From NCBI GenBank assembly GCA_030067055.1, contig JASJAL010000171.1:1-9158 (forward strand): a stretch of 9,158 nucleotides of DNA, in the 5' to 3' direction. The notes beneath the pieces are model-generated. The model was not told the origin of the DNA. It saw nothing but the letters and a program-made list of their open reading frames with translations, and did no database searches. The DNA comes from Kiloniellales bacterium. GTDB lineage: Bacteria; Pseudomonadota; Alphaproteobacteria; Kiloniellales; JAKSBE01. Of the stretch, positions 1 to 6,940 are shown one piece after another. Made by a program: the position numbers and the translations under genes. Every line of letters begins with the position of its first letter. Positions within the stretch are counted from its first letter, which is position 1.

Positions 1-1409
1 GCCTCCGAGCAGACAGTGCCGGGCTTCAGGGCCACGCAGGCCTCAACCCTTTGGCCGTAGTCGGGGCAGGGGCGAGCGAAGGCGGCGGCCTCCAGGACCG
101 TCGGCTGGGCCAGCAGCGCCTCGTCGATCTCTCGCGGGGCGATGTTCTCGCCGCCCTTGATGATGAGTTCCTTCAGACGGCCGGTGACGAAGACGTAGCC
201 CGACCCGTCCATGCGGCCCAGGTCGCCCGTCCGCAGCCAGCCGGCCTCGGTGAGCGCATCGGCAGTGGCTGCCGGATCCTTGAAGTAGCCCTTCATCACG
301 TTGGGGCCGCGGACCAGGATCTCGCCGGCCACGCCGGGCGGCACTTCGCCCTGCTGCGGGTCGGCGATCCGGACCTCGTTGCCCCAGCCCGTGCCGGGCG
401 AACCGGTCTGCCGTCGGCCCGGTGGCAGGGGGTTCGACAGCACCTGCGCCGCGGTCTCGGTCAGGCCAAGGGTCTCGATCACCGGCAGGCCATAGCGGGA
501 CTCGAAAGCTTCCTGGGTCTCCGGTGCCAGCGGTGCCGAGGCCGAACGTGCGAAGCGCAGCCGCTCCAGCCTGTCTCTCGGCGGGTCCTCGGCCTCGGGC
601 AGGTTCAGCAGGTAGGCGAAGAGCGTCGGGACCAGGCTGACCCAGGTGCAGTCCTCCGTGCAGACCTGATCCCAGAACCGGGTGGCGGAGAACCGCCGCG
701 GCATCAGCACCGAGCCCCCGGAAACCAAGGGTGCCATCAAGGTCACGCAGAGGCCGTTGATATGGTAGAGGGGCAGGACGCAGAGCGCCCGGTCGGCCGC
801 GGTCAGCCGGTGCGCCTCGACGACGTTGCGGCCTCCTGCCAGAAGGCTGCGCTGGGTCAGCAGCACGCCCTTGGGTCGGCCGGTCGTGCCCGAGGTGTAG
901 ATCAGCAGCCCTTCGGCCTCGGCATCCGGCGCCGCCGGCAACGCCGCTTCGATCAGGTCGTCCGGCCAGAGCGGCCCCCGGTCGGGATCGCAGGAGACCA
1001 GGGTCGGCGGATCCGCGCGCCCGTCCAGGGCTGCCCGGATCAGGGCTTCCTGTGCGTCGCCGACAAGGACCACGCGGGCCTCGGAATGAGCCAGGACGAA
1101 GGCCAGGGTCTCGGGGCCGGCGGCCAGGTTGACCGGGGTCGCGCGATAGCCGCCGTAGAGGCAGCCCAGGACCGCGAGAGCGGCGGCGTAGCCGTTGTCG
1201 AGCGCGAAGGCAACGCTCTCGCCGGGCCGGACTCCCAAGGCTGCCAGGCATCGCGCCGTGGCAGCCGTCACATCGCGCAGCGCCGCGAAGTCGACCCGCC
1301 GGCCGCTTTCCGGGCAGATCAGAAAGCGGGCCTCCGGGCTCTCCGCGGCCCGGCGGTCGATCAGCTCGCGCAGGGTGGCCGCGGCCGGGGCATCCGGCCG
1401 CCGGTTCAC
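1..1409 (-). CDS. sauT: AMP-forming acyl-CoA ligase, probable sulfoacetate--CoA ligase (3' end cut by window)
   Basis: Adenylate-forming enzyme that would activate a carboxylate with ATP and CoA in the cytoplasm. Seen: 469 codons with no stop before the window edge. Motifs in order: P-loop YTSGTTGRPKG (about residues 171-181), LPLYHINGL (212-220), GLTETA (315-320), GWLRTGDLG (390-398) and GRLKELIIKGGENIAPREID (410-429). The family's C-terminal catalytic lysine region would lie past the edge; roughly 40 residues are probably missing. The GTG start at 1409-1407 overlaps the upstream dehydrogenase stop by 4 bases (GTGA), and a GAGG lies about 7 bases ahead of it, so translation is probably coupled. 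Known: in Cupriavidus necator an acylating sulfoacetaldehyde dehydrogenase (SauS) and an AMP-forming ligase (SauT) are encoded together for sulfoacetate use. Inferred: the sulfoacetate substrate rests on the partner gene. Ligases for oxalate, malonate or other short acids share these motifs, so the class is secure and the substrate is not. Confidence 0.8.
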   Translation of the reverse strand, partial: MNRRPDAPAAATLRELIDRRAAESPEARFLICPESGRRVDFAALRDVTAATARCLAALGVRPGESVAFALDNGYAAALAVLGCLYGGYRATPVNLAAGPETLAFVLAHSEARVVLVGDAQEALIRAALDGRADPPTLVSCDPDRGPLWPDDLIEAALPAAPDAEAEGLLIYTSGTTGRPKGVLLTQRSLLAGGRNVVEAHRLTAADRALCVLPLYHINGLCVTLMAPLVSGGSVLMPRRFSATRFWDQVCTEDCTWVSLVPTLFAYLLNLPEAEDPPRDRLERLRFARSASAPLAPETQEAFESRYGLPVIETLGLTETAAQVLSNPLPPGRRQTGSPGTGWGNEVRIADPQQGEVPPGVAGEILVRGPNVMKGYFKDPAATADALTEAGWLRTGDLGRMDGSGYVFVTGRLKELIIKGGENIAPREIDEALLAQPTVLEAAAFARPCPDYGQRVEACVALKPGTVCSE

Positions 1410-2842
1410 CGTCCGACCTCGCGCCAATAGTCGCCGAAGATATCCTCCAGCGCCGGCTCTTCGGCCGGGATGCGGCGCACCACGCGGGTGATGTTGAGGA
1501 AATGGCGCCAGTGCAGGTTCTCGTCGATCGAGTTGCCGCCCCAACTGCCGCAGCCCATCGAGAGCGAGAAGGGCAGGCCGTTGTCGAAGGCGCCGCCGGT
1601 CGCGAAGCAGTGGGCCTGGTTCACGATCACCCGGCAGGTCGGCAGCTCGTGGCCGAGTTCGAGGGCCCGCTCCGCCGAGCTGCTGTAGAGCCCGACGGAG
1701 TGTCCGCTGCCCTGATGGCTGAGGATCCGTCCGGCCAGCGTCTTGGCGGCGCCGAAGTCCGTGGCACCGTAGAGCGCCAAGGCCAGCGATAGCTTTTCGC
1801 CGGACATCGGGTTCTCAGGGCCGACGGCGCTTTCCTCGGCGACGACGAAGCGGGTCGTCTCCGCATCCAGCCGGCTCAGTCCGGCCTCGCGAATCACCGC
1901 GTCGATATCCTTGGCCAGAAGCTTGCGGTTCAGTCCGCCACCATCCGGCCAGAGCGCGGCGACCAGCGCTTGCCGTTCCTCGCTGTTCAGAACGACGCCG
2001 CCCTCGGCCGCAAGCGCCTCGAGGAAAGGCTCCCGTACTGCGTCGAGGACGATCACCGCGTTCTCCGAGGAACAGGAGGTCGCGTTGTCGAAGGTCTTGG
2101 AAGCGGCGATTCCGGCCGCGGCGGCGGCCAGATCTGCGGTCTCGTCGACGATAACCGTGGCGTTGCCGGCCCCGACCCCGATGGCCGGCGTGCCCGAGCG
2201 GTAGGCGGCGCGGACGTTGGCCTGGGACCCGGTGACGATGACCAGGTCGGCGGCCTCCATCAGGCGCTGGCTCTTGGCCTTGCTCGCGGGCGGCGGCAGC
2301 ATCTGGACCAGATCGTGCGACAAACCCACCTTGTCCAGCTCGGCATGGACGTAGCCGAGCAGCCGGGCGCAGACCTCCGTCCCCTTGGGGCTAGGCGCCA
2401 GCACGATGGCATTGCCGCATTTCAGCGCATTGACGACGTTGTTCACCGGGGTCGCGACCGGGTTGGTCGAGGGCACGACGGCGCCGACCACCCCGATGGG
2501 ACGGGCGATCTCGATCAGGCCGCGCTCGGGCAGCTCGCGAACCACCCCGCAGGTCCGCAGGCCTTTCAGGTCGCGCAGCAGGCCGAGCGTCTTGCGGTGG
2601 TTCTTGCGGACCTTGTCCTCGACCTTCCCGAGGCCGGTGGTTTCGACGGCAAGCGACGCGAGTTCGCGGTTGCGATCCGGCTCCATTACGGCCCAGGCGG
2701 CCGCCTGGACGGCCAGGTCCAAACGTCGCTGGTCCGCGCCGGCCGCGAAGTCGGCCTGGGCGCGGCGTGCCCGGGCCACGACCTCGTCGACCGCGATGTT
2801 GTCCGGATCGCGGGCCTGCCGCTCGATGCCAAGCTTCGCCAT
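1406..2842 (-). CDS. sauS: CoA-acylating aldehyde dehydrogenase, probable sulfoacetaldehyde dehydrogenase
   Basis: NAD(P)-dependent dehydrogenase of the CoA-acylating branch (relatives: SauS, EutE/PduP, the AdhE N-terminal domain), interconverting an aldehyde and its acyl-CoA. Seen: 478 residues, full length for the branch. It has a cofactor-binding fold with PIGVVGAVVPSTNPVATP (115-132), GVGAGNATVIVD (222-233), the nucleophile Cys257 in FDNATSCSSE, and the acylating-branch signature MGCGSWGGNSIDENLHWRH (429-447), close to the AdhE/SauS form. Start: an in-frame TTG at 2854 is possible, but the ATG at 2842-2840 has GGAG 6 bases ahead (2849-2852) and is preferred. It is the first gene of an operon with the ligase, which begins inside its stop codon. 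Together they would run carboxylate to acyl-CoA to aldehyde; with sulfoacetate, the sulfoacetaldehyde would then be cleaved by Xsc, which is not in this window. No transporter or regulator of the pathway is visible here. The substrate is inferred; the enzyme class is firm. Confidence 0.85.
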   Translation of the reverse strand: MAKLGIERQARDPDNIAVDEVVARARRAQADFAAGADQRRLDLAVQAAAWAVMEPDRNRELASLAVETTGLGKVEDKVRKNHRKTLGLLRDLKGLRTCGVVRELPERGLIEIARPIGVVGAVVPSTNPVATPVNNVVNALKCGNAIVLAPSPKGTEVCARLLGYVHAELDKVGLSHDLVQMLPPPASKAKSQRLMEAADLVIVTGSQANVRAAYRSGTPAIGVGAGNATVIVDETADLAAAAAGIAASKTFDNATSCSSENAVIVLDAVREPFLEALAAEGGVVLNSEERQALVAALWPDGGGLNRKLLAKDIDAVIREAGLSRLDAETTRFVVAEESAVGPENPMSGEKLSLALALYGATDFGAAKTLAGRILSHQGSGHSVGLYSSSAERALELGHELPTCRVIVNQAHCFATGGAFDNGLPFSLSMGCGSWGGNSIDENLHWRHFLNITRVVRRIPAEEPALEDIFGDYWREVGR

Positions 2843-2848
2843 CTCGTT

Positions 2849-2852
2849 CTCC
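2849..2852 (-). promoter_or_regulatory. Ribosome binding site that fixes the sauS start
   Basis: GGAG on the minus strand, 6 bases before the ATG at 2842. The in-frame TTG at 2854 sits on top of this site and has no comparable site of its own, so the ATG is the likely start. Confidence 0.6.
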
Positions 2853-3073
2853 AACCGAATGCGCGAAGGCCACGCTCTTTTTCCGGGCCCAAGACTGCTG
2901 GCCCTACCGTGGGCAAATTCGGCGCAAGTCTAGCGCGTTTCGCGGGACATCGCTCGGCAAAGCCGCTCACGAGATTAGGCAAAGGATCCAACCCGAAGGC
3001 GCGGCGGCGCGTAGTCTTGCAGCGCTGTGGCAAAACTCACCGAGGCCATGCTGCGGAACTGCTTTCCTGCCCC

Positions 3074-3099
3074 CAGGCGGATCGAAGCAGATCCGCCTG
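3074..3099. repeat. Inverted repeat, 10-bp perfect stem with 6-base loop
   Basis: CAGGCGGATC, loop GAAGCA, then GATCCGCCTG: a perfect 10-bp stem. It is preceded at 3063-3072 by TTTCCTGCCC, the same 10-mer that precedes the next palindrome. There is no T-tract on either side, so an ordinary intrinsic terminator is unlikely. It could be a REP-like element, a transcript-stabilising hairpin at the end of the protease mRNA, or part of an operator. Confidence 0.6.
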
Positions 3100-3116
3100 C
3101 CGACTTCCGGTTTCCT

Positions 3117-3134
3117 GCCCGCCGATCGGCGGGC
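3117..3134. repeat. Perfect 18-bp palindrome
   Basis: GCCCGCCGATCGGCGGGC reads the same on both strands. It overlaps the second copy of TTTCCTGCCC (3111-3120). It lies about 280 bases upstream of the sauS start and about 180 bases downstream of the protease stop. A loop-free palindrome of this length fits a dimeric regulator's operator; paired with the neighbouring hairpin it also fits a REP-like cluster. I cannot decide between these. Confidence 0.6.
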
Positions 3135-3311
3135 GGCGAGCCAGGTCAAGGGCCTGCCTGCCTACCCCTTGCGACACCGGGGGGCACGGGTGCCGCGCTG
3201 CAGATCCATCCGGGGGGAAAAGGATCTCGCGGCGCGGCACCTATCTACTTGTACCCTGAGGCGCCTCGGACGCTCGCAGATTTTGGCCCTCGCGCCGCTC
3301 GGTAGGACCCA

Positions 3312-4814
3312 TCATCGACCGCAGCTCACGGACTTTGGCAGCCGAACCAATCCCCATCCGAAAATCGGATCCCGACCCGGCGGTCCCAGGTCGCGCGCGC
3401 TGGCGCGGAGCAGCGCGTGGGCCGATTCGCTGTCGTCCCCAAGATCCGAACCGCGCAGCAGCGCGAAGGCCGCGCTGACGAAGGGCGCGGCGAAGGACGT
3501 TCCGGTCTGGACGATCTTGCCGCCGCCGGCCTTGGCCAAGGGCACTTCGACGCCGGGCGCGGCAAAGGCAAGGTGGGGGCCGCGGGCCGCGGCTCGGTAA
3601 GGGCGCAAGCGGCTGTCGATCGCGGTCACCGCGACCACCGCATCGTAGGCGGCCGGGAAGGTCCTGGCCTTGCCGTCGCGCTGTTCGCCAGCCGCGCCGA
3701 CCAGGATGATGCCTCTTTGGGCGCTTTCGTCGATCGCGGTGGCGAGGAGTTTGTTGCCGCGGCCGGAGAAGCTCATGTTGACGACCGTGACCTGCTCGGC
3801 GATCAGCCAATCCAGGGCGCGGACCAGATCGAGGGTATCGGCACGATCGCCGTCATCGCGGGCATGGAAGGCATCGGCGGCGAAGAGCTGGGCCCGCGGC
3901 AGCAGGCCGGTGACGCCGCTCTCGGCCGCTCCGACGAACAGGCTGGCGACGGATGTGCCGTGCTCGGGGGAGGAGGGGCGCCTGTCAATGCCGCGAAAGC
4001 TGCGCGCAGTCATTGCCGCCGCGCGCAGCGACTCATGCTCGGGCGCGACGGCGGTGTCGATCATGCCGATACGCAGGCCGTCGCCGCATTTGGCCGCCGA
4101 GCGGTTCCAGCTCATCAGCTCCTGCGCCAGGCAGTTGCTGTCGCAGGCGGCCTCATTGCGTGGGCTGTAAAGTGTGTTGATGTCGAAGCTTGCGGCGGGC
4201 GCTGTCCGCTCTGCAAGCTGCAAGGCCTGCACCTCGCTGAGTCCGGGAGGCAATCTGAGGCGATCGATCCGTCCGGTCAGGGCCGTCAGGTCCGCGCCCT
4301 CGATGACCCCGAAGCCAAGCCGCTCGAGATCGCGAATGGCCAAGGGATCCAGGTTTAAGGCGACGATTTCGCGCAGTTCGAAGTCCCGGCCCTCGCCGGA
4401 ATCTTGCTCGGCTCCTCCGAACGAGGCTGCGTCATCGTCGCCCTCATCCCCGTCATCGCCGTCGTCGTTGTCGCCGCCATCGTCATCGTCACCGTCGTCG
4501 TCGCCGTCGTCATCGTCGCCGCCGTCATCATCGCCGCCGTCGTCGCCGTCGCCGTCATCGCCGTTGCCGTTTCCCTCGTCGCCGCCGTCGTCACCCCCGT
4601 CGTCACCGCCGTCATCGCCGTTGCCGTCGCCGCCATCACTGTCGCTGTCGCCCCCATCGTTGCCATTGCCGCCGTCGCCGTCACCGTCTCCGTCGTCTGC
4701 CACGACGTGCAGCGAAAACAGCGCGACCGGCGCTGCGATGGCCAGCAAAGTCAGAACGACAATCGCCAGTGCCTGGAGGGGGCCGCTGCGCGGCTTTGGG
4801 TCCGGTCGCTTCAT
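3312..4814 (-). CDS. Subtilisin-like (S8) serine protease with Asp/Gly tract, exported or membrane-anchored
   Basis: Predicted peptidase of the subtilase family, acting outside the cytoplasmic membrane. Seen in 500 residues: a hydrophobic signal or anchor segment (about 13-38), a tract of almost only Asp and Gly with some Asn, Ser and Glu (40-129), a propeptide-like region (about 150-215), then the catalytic domain. Triad: Asp253 (GMIDTAV), His285 (EHGTSVA), Ser440 (GTSFAAPF). The oxyanion position, normally Asn in an AAGN motif, reads AAGE with Glu377. Cys224, Cys228, Cys243 and Cys498 could form disulfides. Start: ATG at 4814, with AGGG at 4825-4828 about 10 bases ahead. An in-frame ATG at 4883 would translate the hairpin repeat and put a charged stretch before the signal, so it is rejected. 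The gene follows the acidic-protein gene after 105 bases on the same strand and is probably co-transcribed from the ECF-type promoter at 6941-6968. Its target is unknown; the acidic neighbour or the anti-sigma are candidates. Confidence 0.85.
   Translation of the reverse strand: MKRPDPKPRSGPLQALAIVVLTLLAIAAPVALFSLHVVADDGDGDGDGGNGNDGGDSDSDGGDGNGDDGGDDGGDDGGDEGNGNGDDGDGDDGGDDDGGDDDDGDDDGDDDDGGDNDDGDDGDEGDDDAASFGGAEQDSGEGRDFELREIVALNLDPLAIRDLERLGFGVIEGADLTALTGRIDRLRLPPGLSEVQALQLAERTAPAASFDINTLYSPRNEAACDSNCLAQELMSWNRSAAKCGDGLRIGMIDTAVAPEHESLRAAAMTARSFRGIDRRPSSPEHGTSVASLFVGAAESGVTGLLPRAQLFAADAFHARDDGDRADTLDLVRALDWLIAEQVTVVNMSFSGRGNKLLATAIDESAQRGIILVGAAGEQRDGKARTFPAAYDAVVAVTAIDSRLRPYRAAARGPHLAFAAPGVEVPLAKAGGGKIVQTGTSFAAPFVSAAFALLRGSDLGDDSESAHALLRASARDLGPPGRDPIFGWGLVRLPKSVSCGR
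4428..4697 (-). repeat. Low-complexity Asp/Gly-coding tract in the protease
   Basis: About 90 codons (residues 40-129 of the protease), nearly all GAC/GAT/GGC/GGT with a few Asn, Ser and Glu codons and no basic or hydrophobic residue until the end. Such near-trinucleotide DNA is prone to slippage. The tract begins at the predicted end of the signal segment, as in the neighbouring acidic protein. Confidence 0.85.
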
Positions 4815-4833
4815 GAAGTTATTTCCCTGGTGC

Positions 4834-4874
4834 TCCTGGGAGCGACCCCTCTCCCAGGAACGGGGAGAGGGGTC
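4834..4874 (-). promoter_or_regulatory. Two mutually exclusive hairpins in the acidic-protein/protease spacer
   Basis: Hairpin 1 pairs 4844-4855 with 4863-4874: a 12-bp perfect stem (GACCCCTCTCCC on the plus strand) with a 7-base loop. Hairpin 2 pairs 4834-4842 with 4851-4859: a 9-bp perfect stem with an 8-base loop. They share bases 4851-4855, so only one can form. In the minus-strand transcript hairpin 1 is made first, and hairpin 2 ends 5 bases before the protease AGGG ribosome site. There is no U-run, so it is not a standard terminator. Elements of the CCCTCTCCC...GGGAGAGGG type also occur as dispersed intergenic repeats in proteobacteria, so it may simply be one of those. Confidence 0.65.
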
Positions 4875-4919
4875 AAGGTCCAACTTCCGATGGTCTCGTT
4901 TTGGGGGCCGGTGCCCAGG

Positions 4920-6896
4920 TTAGCGTTCTTCTTCGGAATCGGAGAAGTAGGCCACAACGCGGTCGATCGTTCGGGAGATCGCCGCCTGGACCTGGGCGGC
5001 GAAGCTCTGCTCCTCCGCGGCCGCATCCAGGTTGCCGTCGGATTCCGAGCTATCCGCGAGCTCGACGTTTGGTTCCGCAGGCGTCTCTTCGCCGGGCGCT
5101 TCCGGCTCCGAGGCGGCAAGCTCGGCCGCTTCGTCCGTCGTGTCGTCGGTCGCGTTGGCGACTGGCTCCGCGGCCTCCGTGTCTTCAGTATCTTCGGGGC
5201 TGGCGGCCGCAGCCACCTCCTGCTTCGCATCTGCGCGGTCGCCTTCTTCCGGCTCGGCTTCGACGCTCGCGGACTCCGGAGCTTCGGCAACCGGGCCTTC
5301 GGCCTTAGCCTTTGCCTCCGCCGTTAGGGATTCCGAAGCCTCCTCCGAGTCGGCCGTGTCCTCAGCCTGGGTCTCCTTCGCATCGTCGGCTTCGTTCGGA
5401 TCGGCTTTAACCCCGGCGGTTTTCGAGGCGTCGATATCCGGGTCCTCGGTTTCAGGCTTCGTCTCGGCATCTGCGGTTTTCGAGACCTCCTCCGCATCGG
5501 CCGGATCCTCAGCCTGAGTTTCCTCGATGTCGTCGCCCTTCTTGGTGTCGGCTTCGACAGCGGCAGCTTCCGTGGTATCGCTTGCCGGCTCCTCAGTCTT
5601 TGGCTCAGAGTCCGCGGCTTTCGCGTCCGCCGTGGCCTCGTCCGTGACTTCCGCCACGGTTTGCAACGACTTCGCGTCGTCGCCGTCGTCTAGGTCGGTT
5701 TCGGCAGCATCGGACGCCTGGGAGTCGGCCTCCTCGGCCACCGACTTCGACTCAGCCACTTCTTCCGTCGAGGCAACCTTCGGGTCGGCAGGGGGCTCGG
5801 CCGTTTCCGGTTTCACATCTGCATCGTCGGGCGCCGGCGGTGTGACCGCGGCGGTTTCGGTCACCTCGCTTCCCGCTGCTTCCGGTTGGGATGGTCCGAC
5901 AGCCGTCTTTTCGGGTTCGGACTCCTGGGCCGAGCCTTCGACACTCGCCTCAGCCTTGGTCGTCGCGAGGCCGGCCGCCACCACCGCTTCGGGCTTCTGC
6001 GCCGGAACCGCGACCGGAGCCTTCGCCTTGGCTTCGGCCGGATCCGGGCTGCCCTCGATGTCGGTCGCCTCGATCTCCTCGTCCTGCGCGACGATGATCC
6101 TCACGGTCGCCGAGGTGCCACCGGTCAGCGCTTGCTCGGAGGCCGCGTTGCCACCCTCGGCCAGCGTCTCGTCTGACTCGGCCGAGGTCTCTTCCGGGTC
6201 CTCCGCGTCGAAGGCCTGGAACCCGTCGCTTTCGCCGTCGTCGGTCGAACCGACGTTGCGACCGAACTCGGGGTCCTCGTCGTCGCGGCTCTCGGCTCCG
6301 ACCCTGAGGGCCTCGTCCGCCACGCCGCCCTCGGACTCGTCAGACGGCCCATCTTCTCCGCCCTCGGCAAGCTCGGTCCCGGCATCTTCATCGCTGGAGA
6401 ACAGCGAGACCAGGCCGTTGAAGGCCCCGGAAAAAACGTTCTCGATCCCGGCAGCCAGCGCCTCGCCGGCATTGGGCTCTAGCTTCTCCGAGTCGTCGTC
6501 GTCGCCTTCGTCGTCGAGGCCGGCCGACTCCGGCCCATCATTGTCGCCGTCATCACCATCGTCGCCGCCATCTTCCCCGTCGTCGCCGCCATCCCCGTCG
6601 TCCCCGCCGTCGTCCCCGCCTTCGCCGCCCTCGCCGCCATCGTCCCCGCCTTCGCCGCCCTCGCCGCCATCGTCCCCGCCATCACCGCCATCGTCCCCGC
6701 CTTCGCCACCTTCGCCACCTTCGCCGCCATCGTCGCCACCCTCGCCGCCTTCACCGCCCCCGTCGTCGTCCGCCAAGGCGAAGGTGCCGGGGAAGTCGGA
6801 CCCCGGTCCCGACGGCAGGGCAAGGGTCAGGCACAGCGCCAGGGCTGTGGTCGATAGCAACCTGTTGAGGGTAGTACCGGGAGTTTGTTCTCTCAT
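4920..6896 (-). CDS. Secreted, extremely acidic repeat-rich protein of unknown function
   Basis: I do not recognise a family. Seen in 658 residues: a signal peptide with hydrophobic core at about 13-28 and a likely cut after FALA (about residue 42). Next come a Gly/Asp/Glu tract (43-136), an amphipathic hydrophobic patch (about 144-171, ending LFSSDED), and a long Ala/Glu/Asp/Thr/Pro-rich disordered-looking region with two full 49-residue repeats and a third decayed one. A second amphipathic helix closes the protein and ends YFSDSEEER. The mature protein has no Cys, so no disulfides, and is very strongly negative. It could bind calcium or other cations, act as a spacer or surface polymer, or be a chaperone or substrate for the protease encoded next; all are inference. 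Start: ATG at 6896 with AGGA 8 bases ahead. It is transcribed divergently from the sigma gene, with an ECF-type element at 6941-6968. The Ser/Pro-rich frame on the opposite strand is a shadow. Confidence 0.8.
   Translation of the reverse strand: MREQTPGTTLNRLLSTTALALCLTLALPSGPGSDFPGTFALADDDGGGEGGEGGDDGGEGGEGGEGGDDGGDGGDDGGEGGEGGDDGGEGGEGGDDGGDDGDGGDDGEDGGDDGDDGDNDGPESAGLDDEGDDDDSEKLEPNAGEALAAGIENVFSGAFNGLVSLFSSDEDAGTELAEGGEDGPSDESEGGVADEALRVGAESRDDEDPEFGRNVGSTDDGESDGFQAFDAEDPEETSAESDETLAEGGNAASEQALTGGTSATVRIIVAQDEEIEATDIEGSPDPAEAKAKAPVAVPAQKPEAVVAAGLATTKAEASVEGSAQESEPEKTAVGPSQPEAAGSEVTETAAVTPPAPDDADVKPETAEPPADPKVASTEEVAESKSVAEEADSQASDAAETDLDDGDDAKSLQTVAEVTDEATADAKAADSEPKTEEPASDTTEAAAVEADTKKGDDIEETQAEDPADAEEVSKTADAETKPETEDPDIDASKTAGVKADPNEADDAKETQAEDTADSEEASESLTAEAKAKAEGPVAEAPESASVEAEPEEGDRADAKQEVAAAASPEDTEDTEAAEPVANATDDTTDEAAELAASEPEAPGEETPAEPNVELADSSESDGNLDAAAEEQSFAAQVQAAISRTIDRVVAYFSDSEEER
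5163..5603 (-). repeat. 49-codon tandem repeats in the acidic protein
   Basis: Unit 1 (5457-5603) and unit 2 (5310-5456) are each 147 bases. They align without gaps, starting PKTEEP / PETEDP and sharing ETQAED at unit positions 28-33. A third, decayed copy starts at 5309 with AKAEGP and fades near 5170. The exact 147-base register indicates duplication followed by divergence rather than mere compositional bias. Confidence 0.75.
6489..6770 (-). repeat. Gly/Asp/Glu-coding tract with a 30-bp tandem duplication
   Basis: Encodes residues 43-136 of the acidic protein, built from GGDDGG and GGEGGE blocks. Inside it, 6611-6640 and 6641-6670 are identical 30-base units in tandem (10 residues each), and the first 10 bases of a third copy follow at 6671-6680. 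TTCGCCACC is also doubled near 6702-6719. Length variation by slippage or unequal recombination is likely and would stay in frame, because the units are multiples of 3. Confidence 0.85.
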
Positions 6897-6940
6897 GACT
6901 GGCGTCCTTTTCTCGTAAGCGGGAGTGGCGTGTGCCTGGC

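Larger units (their letters stand above)
2853..3311. other. Non-coding gap between the protease and sauS
   Basis: About 460 bases lie between the stop of the subtilase (minus) and the start of the dehydrogenase (minus). Open frames cross it on both strands, but none has a convincing start with a ribosome site, or a composition like a real protein. I see no tRNA. It contains the two inverted repeats listed separately and a short palindrome GAGGCGCCTC (3258-3267). I found no GGAAT...CGTT element like the three elsewhere in the window and no clear sigma-70 promoter. The sauS promoter must lie here but I cannot place it. Confidence 0.5.

Noticed and set aside
51..1430. 459-residue plus-strand frame antisense to the ligase
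   Set aside because: High-GC shadow; the minus frame carries all adenylate-forming motifs.
2843..2854. TTG start four codons upstream for sauS
   Set aside because: It overlaps the GGAG ribosome site that serves the ATG at 2842.
2767..3600. Open frames crossing the 2843-3311 gap
   Set aside because: No ribosome site, no recognisable motifs, and they extend antisense into real genes.
4844..4874. 12-bp hairpin as an intrinsic terminator between the acidic gene and the protease
   Set aside because: No U-run follows it on the minus strand.
4815..4883. Upstream ATG at 4883 for the protease
   Set aside because: It would translate through the hairpin element and bury the signal segment behind 23 extra residues.
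4404..5327. Plus-strand frame that looks like a Val/Ile/Ala membrane protein
   Set aside because: The apparent membrane segments come from reading GTCATCGCC-type repeats antisense to the Asp/Gly tract. It crosses the gap between two real genes and has no ribosome site.
6590..6760. Regularly repeated units resembling a CRISPR array
   Set aside because: Units are in-frame codon repeats inside a gene, with no unique spacers and no cas genes.
5527..6918. Long Ser/Pro-rich open frame on the plus strand opposite the acidic protein
   Set aside because: It is the antisense of Asp/Gly/Glu/Ala codons. The minus frame has a signal peptide, ribosome site and promoter; this one has none.
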